Below, piece after piece: positions 1-5,560 of a stretch of 7,814 bases of DNA (position 1 is the first letter of the stretch; every line of letters begins with the position of its first letter). A model generated the notes under the pieces. The model did no database searches. It saw only the letters and a list, made by a program, of their open reading frames with translations, and was not told the origin of the DNA. The translations under genes and the position numbers were made by a program. The stretch is taken from NCBI GenBank assembly GCA_021819605.1, contig JAKAQT010000072.1:1-7814 (forward strand), in the 5' to 3' direction. The stretch is from Thermoplasmata archaeon (lineage in GTDB: Archaea; Thermoplasmatota; Thermoplasmata; Thermoplasmatales; Thermoplasmataceae).

Positions 1-7
1 CCGATCT
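1..7. other. Probable residual Illumina adapter at contig edge
   Basis: The window opens with CCGATCT, the last seven bases of the standard Illumina adapter that ends ...GCTCTTCCGATCT (AGATCGG when read on the minus strand). In the atpA frame this stretch makes the last residues read V-P-D-R, whereas A-type catalytic subunits continue V/I-P-G-P-F-G into the Walker A loop. The homology fails exactly where the adapter match begins, and bases 8 onward read as normal atpA. I infer untrimmed adapter at a contig end rather than genomic sequence. Confidence 0.72.
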
Positions 8-690
8 GGGACAGCAACAGTGCCTCCCTTTGCAACCGGGAAGAATGTGTCAATAACTCTCTGCCCTGTGATGAGCGGGATTTCCGGAGCAAGCTTCCTG
101 ATGACCTTTCTTGCAACCCTCACAGGCCATTCCTGCTTGAGCCTTATGATTTCCTCGCCACTTTCCGTCTCCACCACTGCAATCTTGTCTGAAACCTTGA
201 ATTTGCCAGCCTTCAGGCCCTTTATGTTCCCCGAGACTCCAAATGGAACCATAATCTTGTGGCTTATGATGCCTGTTTCCTGCACAGTGCCGATGATCTT
301 GCCCTGGACAACCTTTGATCCGTCCTTTATGACCGGAGTGAACTCCCACAACTTTTCCTCATCAAGGGGAGCAGCAGTGAATCCCCTCCTGATGAAATCC
401 CCGGTCTTTGCACGGATCACGTCCAGTGGCCTCTGTATTCCGTCGTATATGGACTTGAGCAATCCGGGGCCCAGATCCACGGAAAGCGGCTTATGGGTGC
501 TCTCCACCTTTTCACCTGGCCTTATGCCGCTGGTATCCTCATAAACCTGCACTGTTGACCTGTTTCCTGTTATTCGTATTATCTCGCCAACCAGGCCAAG
601 CTCGCCGACCCTTACCACATCGAACATTCTTGCATCTTCAACATCTTCAGCAACAACAACTGGTCCTGAAATTCTTACTATCTTTCCCAT
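1..690 (-). CDS. atpA: A-type ATP synthase catalytic subunit A, N-terminal part (truncated by window edge)
   Basis: Catalytic nucleotide-binding subunit of the A1 head of the archaeal ATP synthase, on the cytoplasmic side of the membrane. About 227 genuine residues are present of a usual ~580-590. They start MGKIVRISGPVVVAED (N-terminal beta-barrel), followed by a GPGLLKSIYDGIQRPL segment, the A-subunit-specific insertion around residues 115-170 (VQGKIIGTVQETG, PFGVSG) and the ITGQRVIDTFFPVAKGGT lead-in to the P-loop. The P-loop, catalytic glutamate and C-terminal bundle lie outside the window. The ATG at 690-688 is preceded by a GGTGA Shine-Dalgarno that overlaps the atpF stop; the gap to atpF is 3 nt, so coupled translation is likely. 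The last two codons plus one base (1-7) look like sequencing adapter. Whether the gene carries an intein near the P-loop, as in some archaea, cannot be seen. Confidence 0.96.
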   Translation of the reverse strand, partial: MGKIVRISGPVVVAEDVEDARMFDVVRVGELGLVGEIIRITGNRSTVQVYEDTSGIRPGEKVESTHKPLSVDLGPGLLKSIYDGIQRPLDVIRAKTGDFIRRGFTAAPLDEEKLWEFTPVIKDGSKVVQGKIIGTVQETGIISHKIMVPFGVSGNIKGLKAGKFKVSDKIAVVETESGEEIIRLKQEWPVRVARKVIRKLAPEIPLITGQRVIDTFFPVAKGGTVAVPDR

Positions 691-693
691 AAC

Positions 694-1020
694 TCACCTA
701 CCAATCTCCACTCCAAGTACCCTTCTGGCAAGATCGTTGACCGATTCCAGGTCCTGGCCTCCTGGAAGCGGTATGAAAACAACCACCGGATCAGTTGAAG
801 TTTCAACAGCCCTGAGTGTTTTCTGATCCATGAATGACTTGATGCTTTCAGATATCATAACCAGAGAGAACTTCTTTTCCCTGATCATTTCCTGAAGCAT
901 TTCAACGCCCTTCTCCTTCTCTGCAATGAATGAGTTTTCAACCCCAACCAGGCGGAAACCCAGAACCAGTTCCCTCTCGCCGATAACTGCAATATTTCCT
1001 ACCTTTTCTCCCTTTATCAT
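694..1020 (-). CDS. atpF: A-type ATP synthase subunit F
   Basis: Small subunit of the central stalk, which couples the rotor to the A3B3 head. The 108-residue protein has the family's usual size (about 100 residues) and its alternating beta/alpha pattern: a first strand with GNIAVIGERE, then LGFRLVGVE (the well conserved GFRLAGV-like motif), a middle segment ending in FSLVMISE, and a late strand PVVVFIPLPGG. The ATG at 1020 follows a GGGTGG ribosome-binding site that overlaps the atpC stop, with a 9-nt gap. The stop lies 3 nt before atpA. The usual acidic residues in the GDEDTV region are replaced by GERELV, a modest divergence. Identity is secured by motif plus position between C and A. Confidence 0.95.
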   Translation of the reverse strand: MIKGEKVGNIAVIGERELVLGFRLVGVENSFIAEKEKGVEMLQEMIREKKFSLVMISESIKSFMDQKTLRAVETSTDPVVVFIPLPGGQDLESVNDLARRVLGVEIGR

Positions 1021-1029
1021 GAAACCACC

Positions 1030-2088
1030 CTAAAATATCAGAGACTTTATCCGGTCCTCGCTGACAGAATAATACTTGCCCAGAGAAACTGACCTGATTC
1101 TCTCACGCTCAAGCTCAGACCGCAGTATGAATGCGAATACCGACCCCACAGAAAGAGCCTGCGAATTGAAAATATCAATGTATCTTTTCAGGATATCAGA
1201 CCTTATTGAGCTCTCCAGGGATTCAAGCCGCCTTGTCTGCTCATAAGCCTGCGCAGCCTGTTTCATGTTTCCGTATGAACCCAGCTTATCTATGGCCTGC
1301 GTGACTGAGCCTGCCGAGAATATCTCCTGAAGCCGCCCCATATCCATTGTGCCGGCCGGTATCAGGCCTTCCCTGATCCTTTCAAACTCTATTCCCAGAT
1401 CGAGACTCTTCAGAACTATCATGAGGTTGCGCAGATCAATCTCCTCTGAAATGAAAGCTCTCAACGGGCCCTCATCTCCATTGTAGAATTTTACTGATTC
1501 AACAAGCTGCGAGTAATAGTAAGTATCAAGAGCTGAGAGGAGGAGGCTGATATCGCCAGATTTCCTGAACCGGTCCATGTTGAGCAGTATCTGCTGCCCG
1601 TATCCGAAGTTGGAAAGATAATTCACTACTGAATCCACGGAACTCTGTGACATCATGGCATTATAGTCATCTCTTGTGAGGTTCCCGCCGAATATACCGA
1701 TGGGGACATCCCTGAAACTAACAAGGAAGCTTTCTGTTTCCTTTATGCCATACCCCAGGTACTTGGATGATAGAACGGATTTTATGTTTGAAATATCCCA
1801 CTTGGAAAGGTATGCCCTTATTACATCCCTGCCAGGTACCGGAGCTGCAAAAAGTGCTATCTTGTTCCTCAGTATCAGCCTGTGGTTCAAAGAGATGCTG
1901 ATGAGGTCAATTCCCTTGTAGACTGCCGTAAACAGCTCCATATCCTGCCTGTAGAACGTGCCAAAGAGCTCAGAGACCATTTCGTCAATGGTCTTCGTGG
2001 CCATTAGTCTTCTGATGAAATCCTCCGGCAGAAAATCGTTGCCATAGACCCGAACTCTTCCAAAGGCACCGGTGTAGGTGGGGTCCAT
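1030..2088 (-). CDS. atpC: A-type ATP synthase subunit C
   Basis: Funnel-shaped subunit (homologue of V-ATPase subunit d/AC39) that sits on the proteolipid ring and carries the central stalk. At 352 residues it matches the family length of about 350. The sequence is predicted almost entirely helical, with repeated internal three-helix units; the start region GRVRVYGNDFLP and the stretch EEIDLRNLMIVLKS (about residues 215-228) are characteristic of the family. ATG at 2088 lies 4 nt after the atpE stop, with GGGGGA about 8 nt upstream acting as ribosome-binding site inside the end of atpE. The next gene, atpF, begins 9 nt downstream. I saw no truncation or frameshift. Confidence 0.95.
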   Translation of the reverse strand: MDPTYTGAFGRVRVYGNDFLPEDFIRRLMATKTIDEMVSELFGTFYRQDMELFTAVYKGIDLISISLNHRLILRNKIALFAAPVPGRDVIRAYLSKWDISNIKSVLSSKYLGYGIKETESFLVSFRDVPIGIFGGNLTRDDYNAMMSQSSVDSVVNYLSNFGYGQQILLNMDRFRKSGDISLLLSALDTYYYSQLVESVKFYNGDEGPLRAFISEEIDLRNLMIVLKSLDLGIEFERIREGLIPAGTMDMGRLQEIFSAGSVTQAIDKLGSYGNMKQAAQAYEQTRRLESLESSIRSDILKRYIDIFNSQALSVGSVFAFILRSELERERIRSVSLGKYYSVSEDRIKSLIF

Positions 2089-2092
2089 ATGA

Positions 2093-2659
2093 TCATTCCC
2101 CCAGGTGTTCTGAAATTCTGGAAATCAGTTTCTCCCTTATGTCCTGCATTATGGATGTGAGTGTCAGGTCGATCTGCATGGAGCCATCGCTGGACTCTGC
2201 AATTATTCCTCCATAAGGATCAACTTCCTCCTCCCTGATAACCAGATCCTTGGATTGCGGTATAAGGCTGGAATCCCTGGCTGATACCCGTATGGTAAAT
2301 TTCTTTCCCAGGCTGCGGCGGGCTGCATCTACCATTTTCGCCATTATTTCCTTATAATCTTTTGAGTTCCTCAGTTCCTTCAGATATATGGTGGCTTTCC
2401 CCATGGCCTCCTCAATCAGGCTGCTTTCCCGGGATCTAACAATCTTCAGGGCTTCCATTTCACCCGAGCTTATTGTTGTTCTCTCAACGGATCGCACTTC
2501 TTCCTCGGTGAGTTTTTCATACTTCTCCTGAAGATTCCTTAGGGCAAGATCCTGCTTCTTCCTGATTTCTGATATCTTCTGTTCATAGTAGTCACTGAGG
2601 GTTTTTAATTCGCCATCTCCCCGGGATTCGATGTCTTTCAGGATATCTTCCAGCGTCAT
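2093..2659 (-). CDS. atpE: A-type ATP synthase subunit E
   Basis: Peripheral-stalk (stator) subunit that connects the membrane part to the A3B3 head. The 188-residue length is typical. The N-terminal ~75 residues are highly charged and helical, fitting the long coiled coil that normally pairs with subunit H/G. The C-terminal globular domain shows the conserved pattern YGGIIAESSDGSMQIDLTL followed by a basic helix ending SRISEHLGE. ATG at 2659 follows the atpK stop by 9 nt; a GTGATGG stretch overlapping that stop may serve as ribosome-binding site, weaker than those of atpC and atpF. Its usual partner, subunit H, is not encoded anywhere in this window and must lie elsewhere. Confidence 0.95.
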   Translation of the reverse strand: MTLEDILKDIESRGDGELKTLSDYYEQKISEIRKKQDLALRNLQEKYEKLTEEEVRSVERTTISSGEMEALKIVRSRESSLIEEAMGKATIYLKELRNSKDYKEIMAKMVDAARRSLGKKFTIRVSARDSSLIPQSKDLVIREEEVDPYGGIIAESSDGSMQIDLTLTSIMQDIREKLISRISEHLGE

Positions 2660-2668
2660 ATCTTACCA

Positions 2669-2899
2669 TCACAGGATATGAAGCAGCAGAATTATACCCA
2701 GAACAAACCCGATTATCCACAGTGTCTCCGGGATAACGAAAAATATCAGTACCTGCCCAAACTTTTCCGGCTTTTCAGCAATAATCCCCATCCCGGCAGC
2801 TCCGATACCCTGCTGTGCCATACCTGTACCTATAAGTCCGCCAGCTATTGATATGGATGCCGCAATGGCTAACAATGCTGATGTATAGTCAATTGTCAT
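2669..2899 (-). CDS. atpK: A-type ATP synthase subunit K (proteolipid, c-ring)
   Basis: Membrane rotor subunit carrying the ion-binding carboxylate. The 76-residue protein has two membrane helices, about residues 6-40 (Gly/Ala-rich, SIAGGLIGTGMAQQGIGAAG) and 48-75, joined by the polar loop AEKPEKF. The ion carrier is Glu58 in the motif FFVIPETLWIIG. The usual archaeal sequence continues PETQ; here the position after Thr is Leu. It is a single-hairpin subunit, without duplication. The start at 2899 puts only five residues before helix 1; there is a TATA box about 36 nt upstream and a weak GGTG eight bases before the ATG. It is the first gene of the ATP synthase block. Subunit I (the stator membrane partner), often just upstream in other archaea, is absent here. 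Confidence 0.95.
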   Translation of the reverse strand: MTIDYTSALLAIAASISIAGGLIGTGMAQQGIGAAGMGIIAEKPEKFGQVLIFFVIPETLWIIGFVLGIILLLHIL

Positions 2900-2930
2900 G
2901 CGCTATGCACCGCAGGATCATTGTTGGAGT

Positions 2931-2940
2931 ATATATAAAT
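2931..2940 (-). promoter_or_regulatory. TATA box for the ATP synthase operon
   Basis: On the minus strand the AT-rich core TTTATATATA lies at 2939-2930, the best archaeal box A in the gap between the ZPR1-like gene and atpK. Its centre is about 36 nt upstream of the atpK ATG, so transcription would start about 10 nt before the gene. This suggests atpK onward can be transcribed separately from ipk-fni-ZPR1, although read-through from upstream is also possible since I see no terminator in the gap. Confidence 0.65.
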
Positions 2941-2969
2941 CTGACACGTTACGCATTCGCCTTGATGGC

Positions 2970-3515
2970 TCATCCTTCATGCTTGAGTGTTATGACTCTC
3001 CCACTGTTTATGCGGCTTTTTCCCATGGGATCATCAATAACAAAGGTGAATAGCTCCCCACTTCCCTGGATGATTCCTTCAATCCTTTCCCTGATTGCCC
3101 TGAGATCTTCGGGAGAGGCATCCTCTTCGTCCAGGAGCTGCAGCTTGTCCAGAATCTGGCTCAGTATCCCCTCAACTGTTGTTATCTCTCCGGTGGATAT
3201 TTCGCCGGGCTCTATGTCAGCTTCCAGTTCCGGTATGCTGATTCTTGCTTCTGGAGACCTGTAAAGAACCGTTCGCAGATCGTCACGGTTCCTGACCTGG
3301 AATACAAGAGTTTTTGGTTCCTGACGATCTATCTGCCTTATCTGTGTACTCTTATACAGGCATTTCTTGCAGAAGAAGGTCTCTATCTCCACGGCCTCCT
3401 CGTACGTTATCTTTGTCCTGTAGAATATGAAGTAAAGAGGTTCCCCGCAGGAGGGGCATGGGGTCTCGGTCACGAATTCCTTTGGAATGTCATCGTCATA
3501 CTGTTCATCTGCCAT
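2970..3515 (-). CDS. ZPR1-type zinc-finger protein (archaeal)
   Basis: Single-module archaeal relative of eukaryotic ZPR1, which in eukaryotes binds and helps fold translation factor eEF1A; an archaeal role with EF1A is inferred only. A C4 zinc ribbon is visible as CPSC (from residue 20) and CKKC (from residue 49), with exactly 25 residues between the two pairs, the ZPR1 spacing. Downstream is the family's beta-domain signature, ARISIPELEADIEPGEISTG followed by TTVEGIL, and then a helical acidic segment. About 181 residues, against two such modules in eukaryotes. Three in-frame starts are possible: TTG 3524, ATG 3521 and ATG 3515; I chose 3515 because GGGTTGATG lies at ribosome-binding distance. 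The start overlaps the fni stop by 11 nt, indicating coupled expression. The conserved domain is unaffected by start choice. Confidence 0.9.
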   Translation of the reverse strand: MADEQYDDDIPKEFVTETPCPSCGEPLYFIFYRTKITYEEAVEIETFFCKKCLYKSTQIRQIDRQEPKTLVFQVRNRDDLRTVLYRSPEARISIPELEADIEPGEISTGEITTVEGILSQILDKLQLLDEEDASPEDLRAIRERIEGIIQGSGELFTFVIDDPMGKSRINSGRVITLKHEG

Positions 3516-4557
3516 AAGCATCAACCCATGATCGTAATGGCTCCCTTATGAAGTGCCTGGCTTTCTTTAACTTTGCAATTGATGAGGACCCTGTAAGGAA
3601 CATTGCAATCTTCAGGTCCCTGATTATCTGAAGAACGGTTGCCTCAATGTCCTGGGCAGAGGAATCGGCGCTCTTCAGAAGCATCCTAGCGAAACCCCCA
3701 GCATCGGCCCCCATGATGATTGCCTTTGCAAGGTCCAGGCCGTTTCTCAGGCCACCACTCCCAATTACAGGGATTCCAACATGAGAGTATTTTATGGACG
3801 CAGGCGATGGTATTCCCCAGTTCCAGAATGATTTTCCGGAGTTCATCTTTTCCAGGTCACCGGACTTCTGTGCCCTGTAGTATTCTATTGCAGCAAATGA
3901 TGTGCCACCCAGTCCGCCCACATCTATGGCCCTTACGCCAGCATCCTTCAGGGCAAGTGCCGCCTCATGTGATATTCCGTTGCCTGTCTCCTTGGCAATG
4001 ACAGGATAGCTGCCGGCGATTTCCTTCAGTCTCCGGAGGATGCCCACCGCATTCCTGTCACCTTCCGGCTGTACCATTTCCTGAAGGAAGTTGAAATGTA
4101 CTATGAGATAGTCGGCTTCTATCAGCCCCATTACATATTCTATATCTCTGTCTGTAAATGCGGGTTTTCCCTGCTTTACAAGCTGAGGAGCGCCAATATT
4201 TGCTATCCTCACCGGAACCTTGCTCTGCAGGATTACGGAGAATGTATCGGCAAGTTCCTTCTTCTCAACCGCTGCCCTCATGCTTCCAACCCCCATGGGT
4301 ATGCTGAACTTTTCGGCAACAGTTGAGAGGTTGTAGTTTATCTTCTTTGCCAGATCCGTTCCCCCTGTCATTGATGAAATGATCATTGGATGGGCAATTT
4401 TGTGATCCAGGAATTTCACGCTGGTATCGATAGAATCAAAATCCACTTCCGGAACAGCCTGATGAATGATCTCAACGTCATCCCAGTAATTATGGTCGGT
4501 GGTTACGTTCTCAGTCTCCGCTATGCGTATATGTTCCTCCTTGCGGTTCTCTATCAA
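3505..4557 (-). CDS. fni: Type 2 isopentenyl-diphosphate isomerase (FMN/NADPH-dependent)
   Basis: Interconverts IPP and DMAPP in the cytoplasm, the last step of isoprenoid precursor supply for archaeal ether lipids; type 2 enzymes use reduced FMN and Mg2+. The 350 residues match the family and form a TIM barrel. Visible motifs: N-terminal NRKEEHIRIA; MTGG (63-66) with GVGSMR (89-94) at the flavin site; VHFNFLQEMVQPEGD (153-167) with the conserved His, Asn, Gln and Glu; KETGNGIS (189-196); DVGGLGGTSFAAIE (212-225); and the phosphate-binding IGSGGLRNG and GADAGGFAR segments. The start is TTG at 4557-4555, sharing bases with the ipk stop (TTGA); it is supported by GGTGAT three bases upstream and by conservation of the very N-terminus. 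The 3' end overlaps the ZPR1-like gene. Confidence 0.96.
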   Translation of the reverse strand: MIENRKEEHIRIAETENVTTDHNYWDDVEIIHQAVPEVDFDSIDTSVKFLDHKIAHPMIISSMTGGTDLAKKINYNLSTVAEKFSIPMGVGSMRAAVEKKELADTFSVILQSKVPVRIANIGAPQLVKQGKPAFTDRDIEYVMGLIEADYLIVHFNFLQEMVQPEGDRNAVGILRRLKEIAGSYPVIAKETGNGISHEAALALKDAGVRAIDVGGLGGTSFAAIEYYRAQKSGDLEKMNSGKSFWNWGIPSPASIKYSHVGIPVIGSGGLRNGLDLAKAIIMGADAGGFARMLLKSADSSAQDIEATVLQIIRDLKIAMFLTGSSSIAKLKKARHFIREPLRSWVDAYGR

Positions 4558-5285
4558 CGTATCACCGTACCGATGAAATCCCGTGTCCCCATATTCCAGA
4601 TTCTCTCCGGATGCCTCCCGTTGAGGAGGTATACAGTTGTTCCAGTTTCTGCTATCTTCTTCATTATTCCCAATTTTTTACCCATTCCGCCTGTCACGTC
4701 CTCTCTGTTCAGCTCAAACGCCTCATTTCCCTTCACCTCTTTCCTGAGTTCAGCATCTGGGTGAGTCTTTGGATTTCTGTCGAATATTCCGTCAACATCG
4801 CTCAGGAACATCACTCTTGTTGGCTTGAAATGAATCGCAAGGGCGAGCATCAGGTCGTCACCGGATACAATACCTGAATTCCCATTCCGGATATATACAT
4901 CACCAAAGGTCATTGGAAACAGCCCTGCCTTCATGTAGGATTCAATCAGATCGAATGGGGGGGTGAAAGGGTCCGGAAAAGATGAGGGGGCCATTCCAAT
5001 GCCTGGCATGCTTTCGGATAGCATCACACCAATAATCCTCTGATCAAGTTCCATCATGTCCCTGTGCACTATTGAAATTCCACTACGTGATGAGGATGCC
5101 GGGCTTCCGCTCAAATGGAATTCGCTGGCCTTTATGTGACCGAATGATCCGCCCCCGTGAACAAGGATTATTTCGTCATCAATTTTTTTAAGTTCATGCA
5201 CAATTTTTCTTGTGGTCTGCTGGAGAAAATAACGATACCTTGATTTGACGGTTATGACGCTTCCTCCGAGTTTTACCAGCTGCAT
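4554..5285 (-). CDS. ipk: Isopentenyl phosphate kinase
   Basis: ATP-dependent phosphorylation of isopentenyl phosphate to IPP, the step before isomerisation in archaeal alternative mevalonate pathways; amino-acid-kinase fold. Counting from ATG 5285 the protein has 243 residues, the family length. Motifs: LVKLGGSVITVKS (3-15) with Lys5 and Lys14; HGGGSFGH (43-50), in which His50 is the residue that distinguishes phosphate-accepting kinases such as IPK; SGDDLM (141-146); FLSDVDGIFDRNP (160-172); DVTGGMGKK (196-204). An in-frame ATG exists at 5363, but the extra 26 residues are not family-like and would be read across the TATA box at 5308-5320. That box, 29 nt before ATG 5285, indicates a nearly leaderless transcript. 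The stop overlaps the fni start, so the two successive pathway enzymes are co-expressed. Confidence 0.95.
   Translation of the reverse strand: MQLVKLGGSVITVKSRYRYFLQQTTRKIVHELKKIDDEIILVHGGGSFGHIKASEFHLSGSPASSSRSGISIVHRDMMELDQRIIGVMLSESMPGIGMAPSSFPDPFTPPFDLIESYMKAGLFPMTFGDVYIRNGNSGIVSGDDLMLALAIHFKPTRVMFLSDVDGIFDRNPKTHPDAELRKEVKGNEAFELNREDVTGGMGKKLGIMKKIAETGTTVYLLNGRHPERIWNMGTRDFIGTVIR
4561..4566 (-). promoter_or_regulatory. Ribosome-binding site that fixes the TTG start of fni
   Basis: GGTGAT on the minus strand at 4566-4561 matches the anti-Shine-Dalgarno end of archaeal 16S rRNA (GGAGGTGAT). It lies within the last codons of ipk and only three bases before TTG at 4557. With no ATG near the conserved N-terminus, this supports the non-ATG start. 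Confidence 0.7.
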
Positions 5286-5307
5286 CAGTGGGCGAATTGT
5301 TACATGG

Positions 5308-5320
5308 ATATAAAATATAA
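5308..5320 (-). promoter_or_regulatory. TATA box for ipk-fni-ZPR1
   Basis: The minus strand reads TTATATTTTATAT here. Its centre lies about 29 nt upstream of ATG 5285, so transcription would begin within about five bases of the start codon. No Shine-Dalgarno precedes that ATG, which fits a leaderless message and argues against the longer start at 5363. Confidence 0.65.
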
Positions 5321-5477
5321 GACCCTCAACCAAGACTCTCTTCCTCATGGAGGCACCATTCACTTATCACATTAGAATACGGGATTCTGCCAGCCACTGA
5401 ACCTGTTGATTATTTTACACCATTGGAAAGTTCATGGACTCATTTTTCCCTGTGGAAAGCCGAGAAAGCATGAAGTT

Positions 5478-5487
5478 ACATTAATGT
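5478..5487. repeat. Perfect 10-bp palindrome in the divergent intergenic region
   Basis: ACATTAATGT is its own reverse complement. It lies between the ipk and acdA promoters, about 75 bp upstream of acdA. It could be half of an operator for a dimeric regulator, but a palindrome of this length and AT content may also be chance. Confidence 0.3.
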
Positions 5488-5491
5488 GCAG

Positions 5492-5516
5492 AAATTTTTA
5501 ATAAATGTTAAAATTT
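5492..5516. repeat. AT-rich inverted repeat upstream of acdA
   Basis: Arms AAATTTT (5492-5498) and AAAATTT (5510-5516) are reverse complements around an 11-bp spacer. With the adjoining TAA/TTA the match extends further but with one unpaired T. The element sits just upstream of the acdA TATA region, where an archaeal activator would bind. The low GC content makes chance matches likely, so an operator role is only a suggestion. Confidence 0.3.
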
Positions 5517-5521
5517 ACTGG

Positions 5522-5540
5522 TAATAATATAATTATTATT
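5522..5540 (+). promoter_or_regulatory. TATA region of acdAB with embedded inverted repeat
   Basis: The strongly AT-rich block starting TAATAATATAATTATTA is the best box A for acdA; its centre is about 31 nt before the GTG start, placing transcription start within a few bases of the gene. No clear Shine-Dalgarno precedes the GTG, as expected for a leaderless message. The same block is an inverted repeat: TAATAAT (5522-5528), spacer ATA, ATTATTA (5532-5538). Confidence 0.55.
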
Positions 5541-5560
5541 CTCGCTGTGAATCACATTGT

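Noticed and set aside
1..9. Possible start of an intein in atpA, because translation leaves the consensus at P-D-R
   Set aside because: Inteins begin with Cys, Ser or occasionally Ala at a precise extein junction; the deviating bases match sequencing adapter exactly.
20..544. 174-codon open frame on the plus strand opposite atpA
   Set aside because: It is antisense to a conserved ATP synthase gene, with no family-like sequence, ribosome-binding site or promoter.
5286..5363. N-terminal extension of isopentenyl phosphate kinase (26 extra codons)
   Set aside because: It contains the ipk TATA box and does not resemble the family N-terminus, which begins directly before LVKLGGS.
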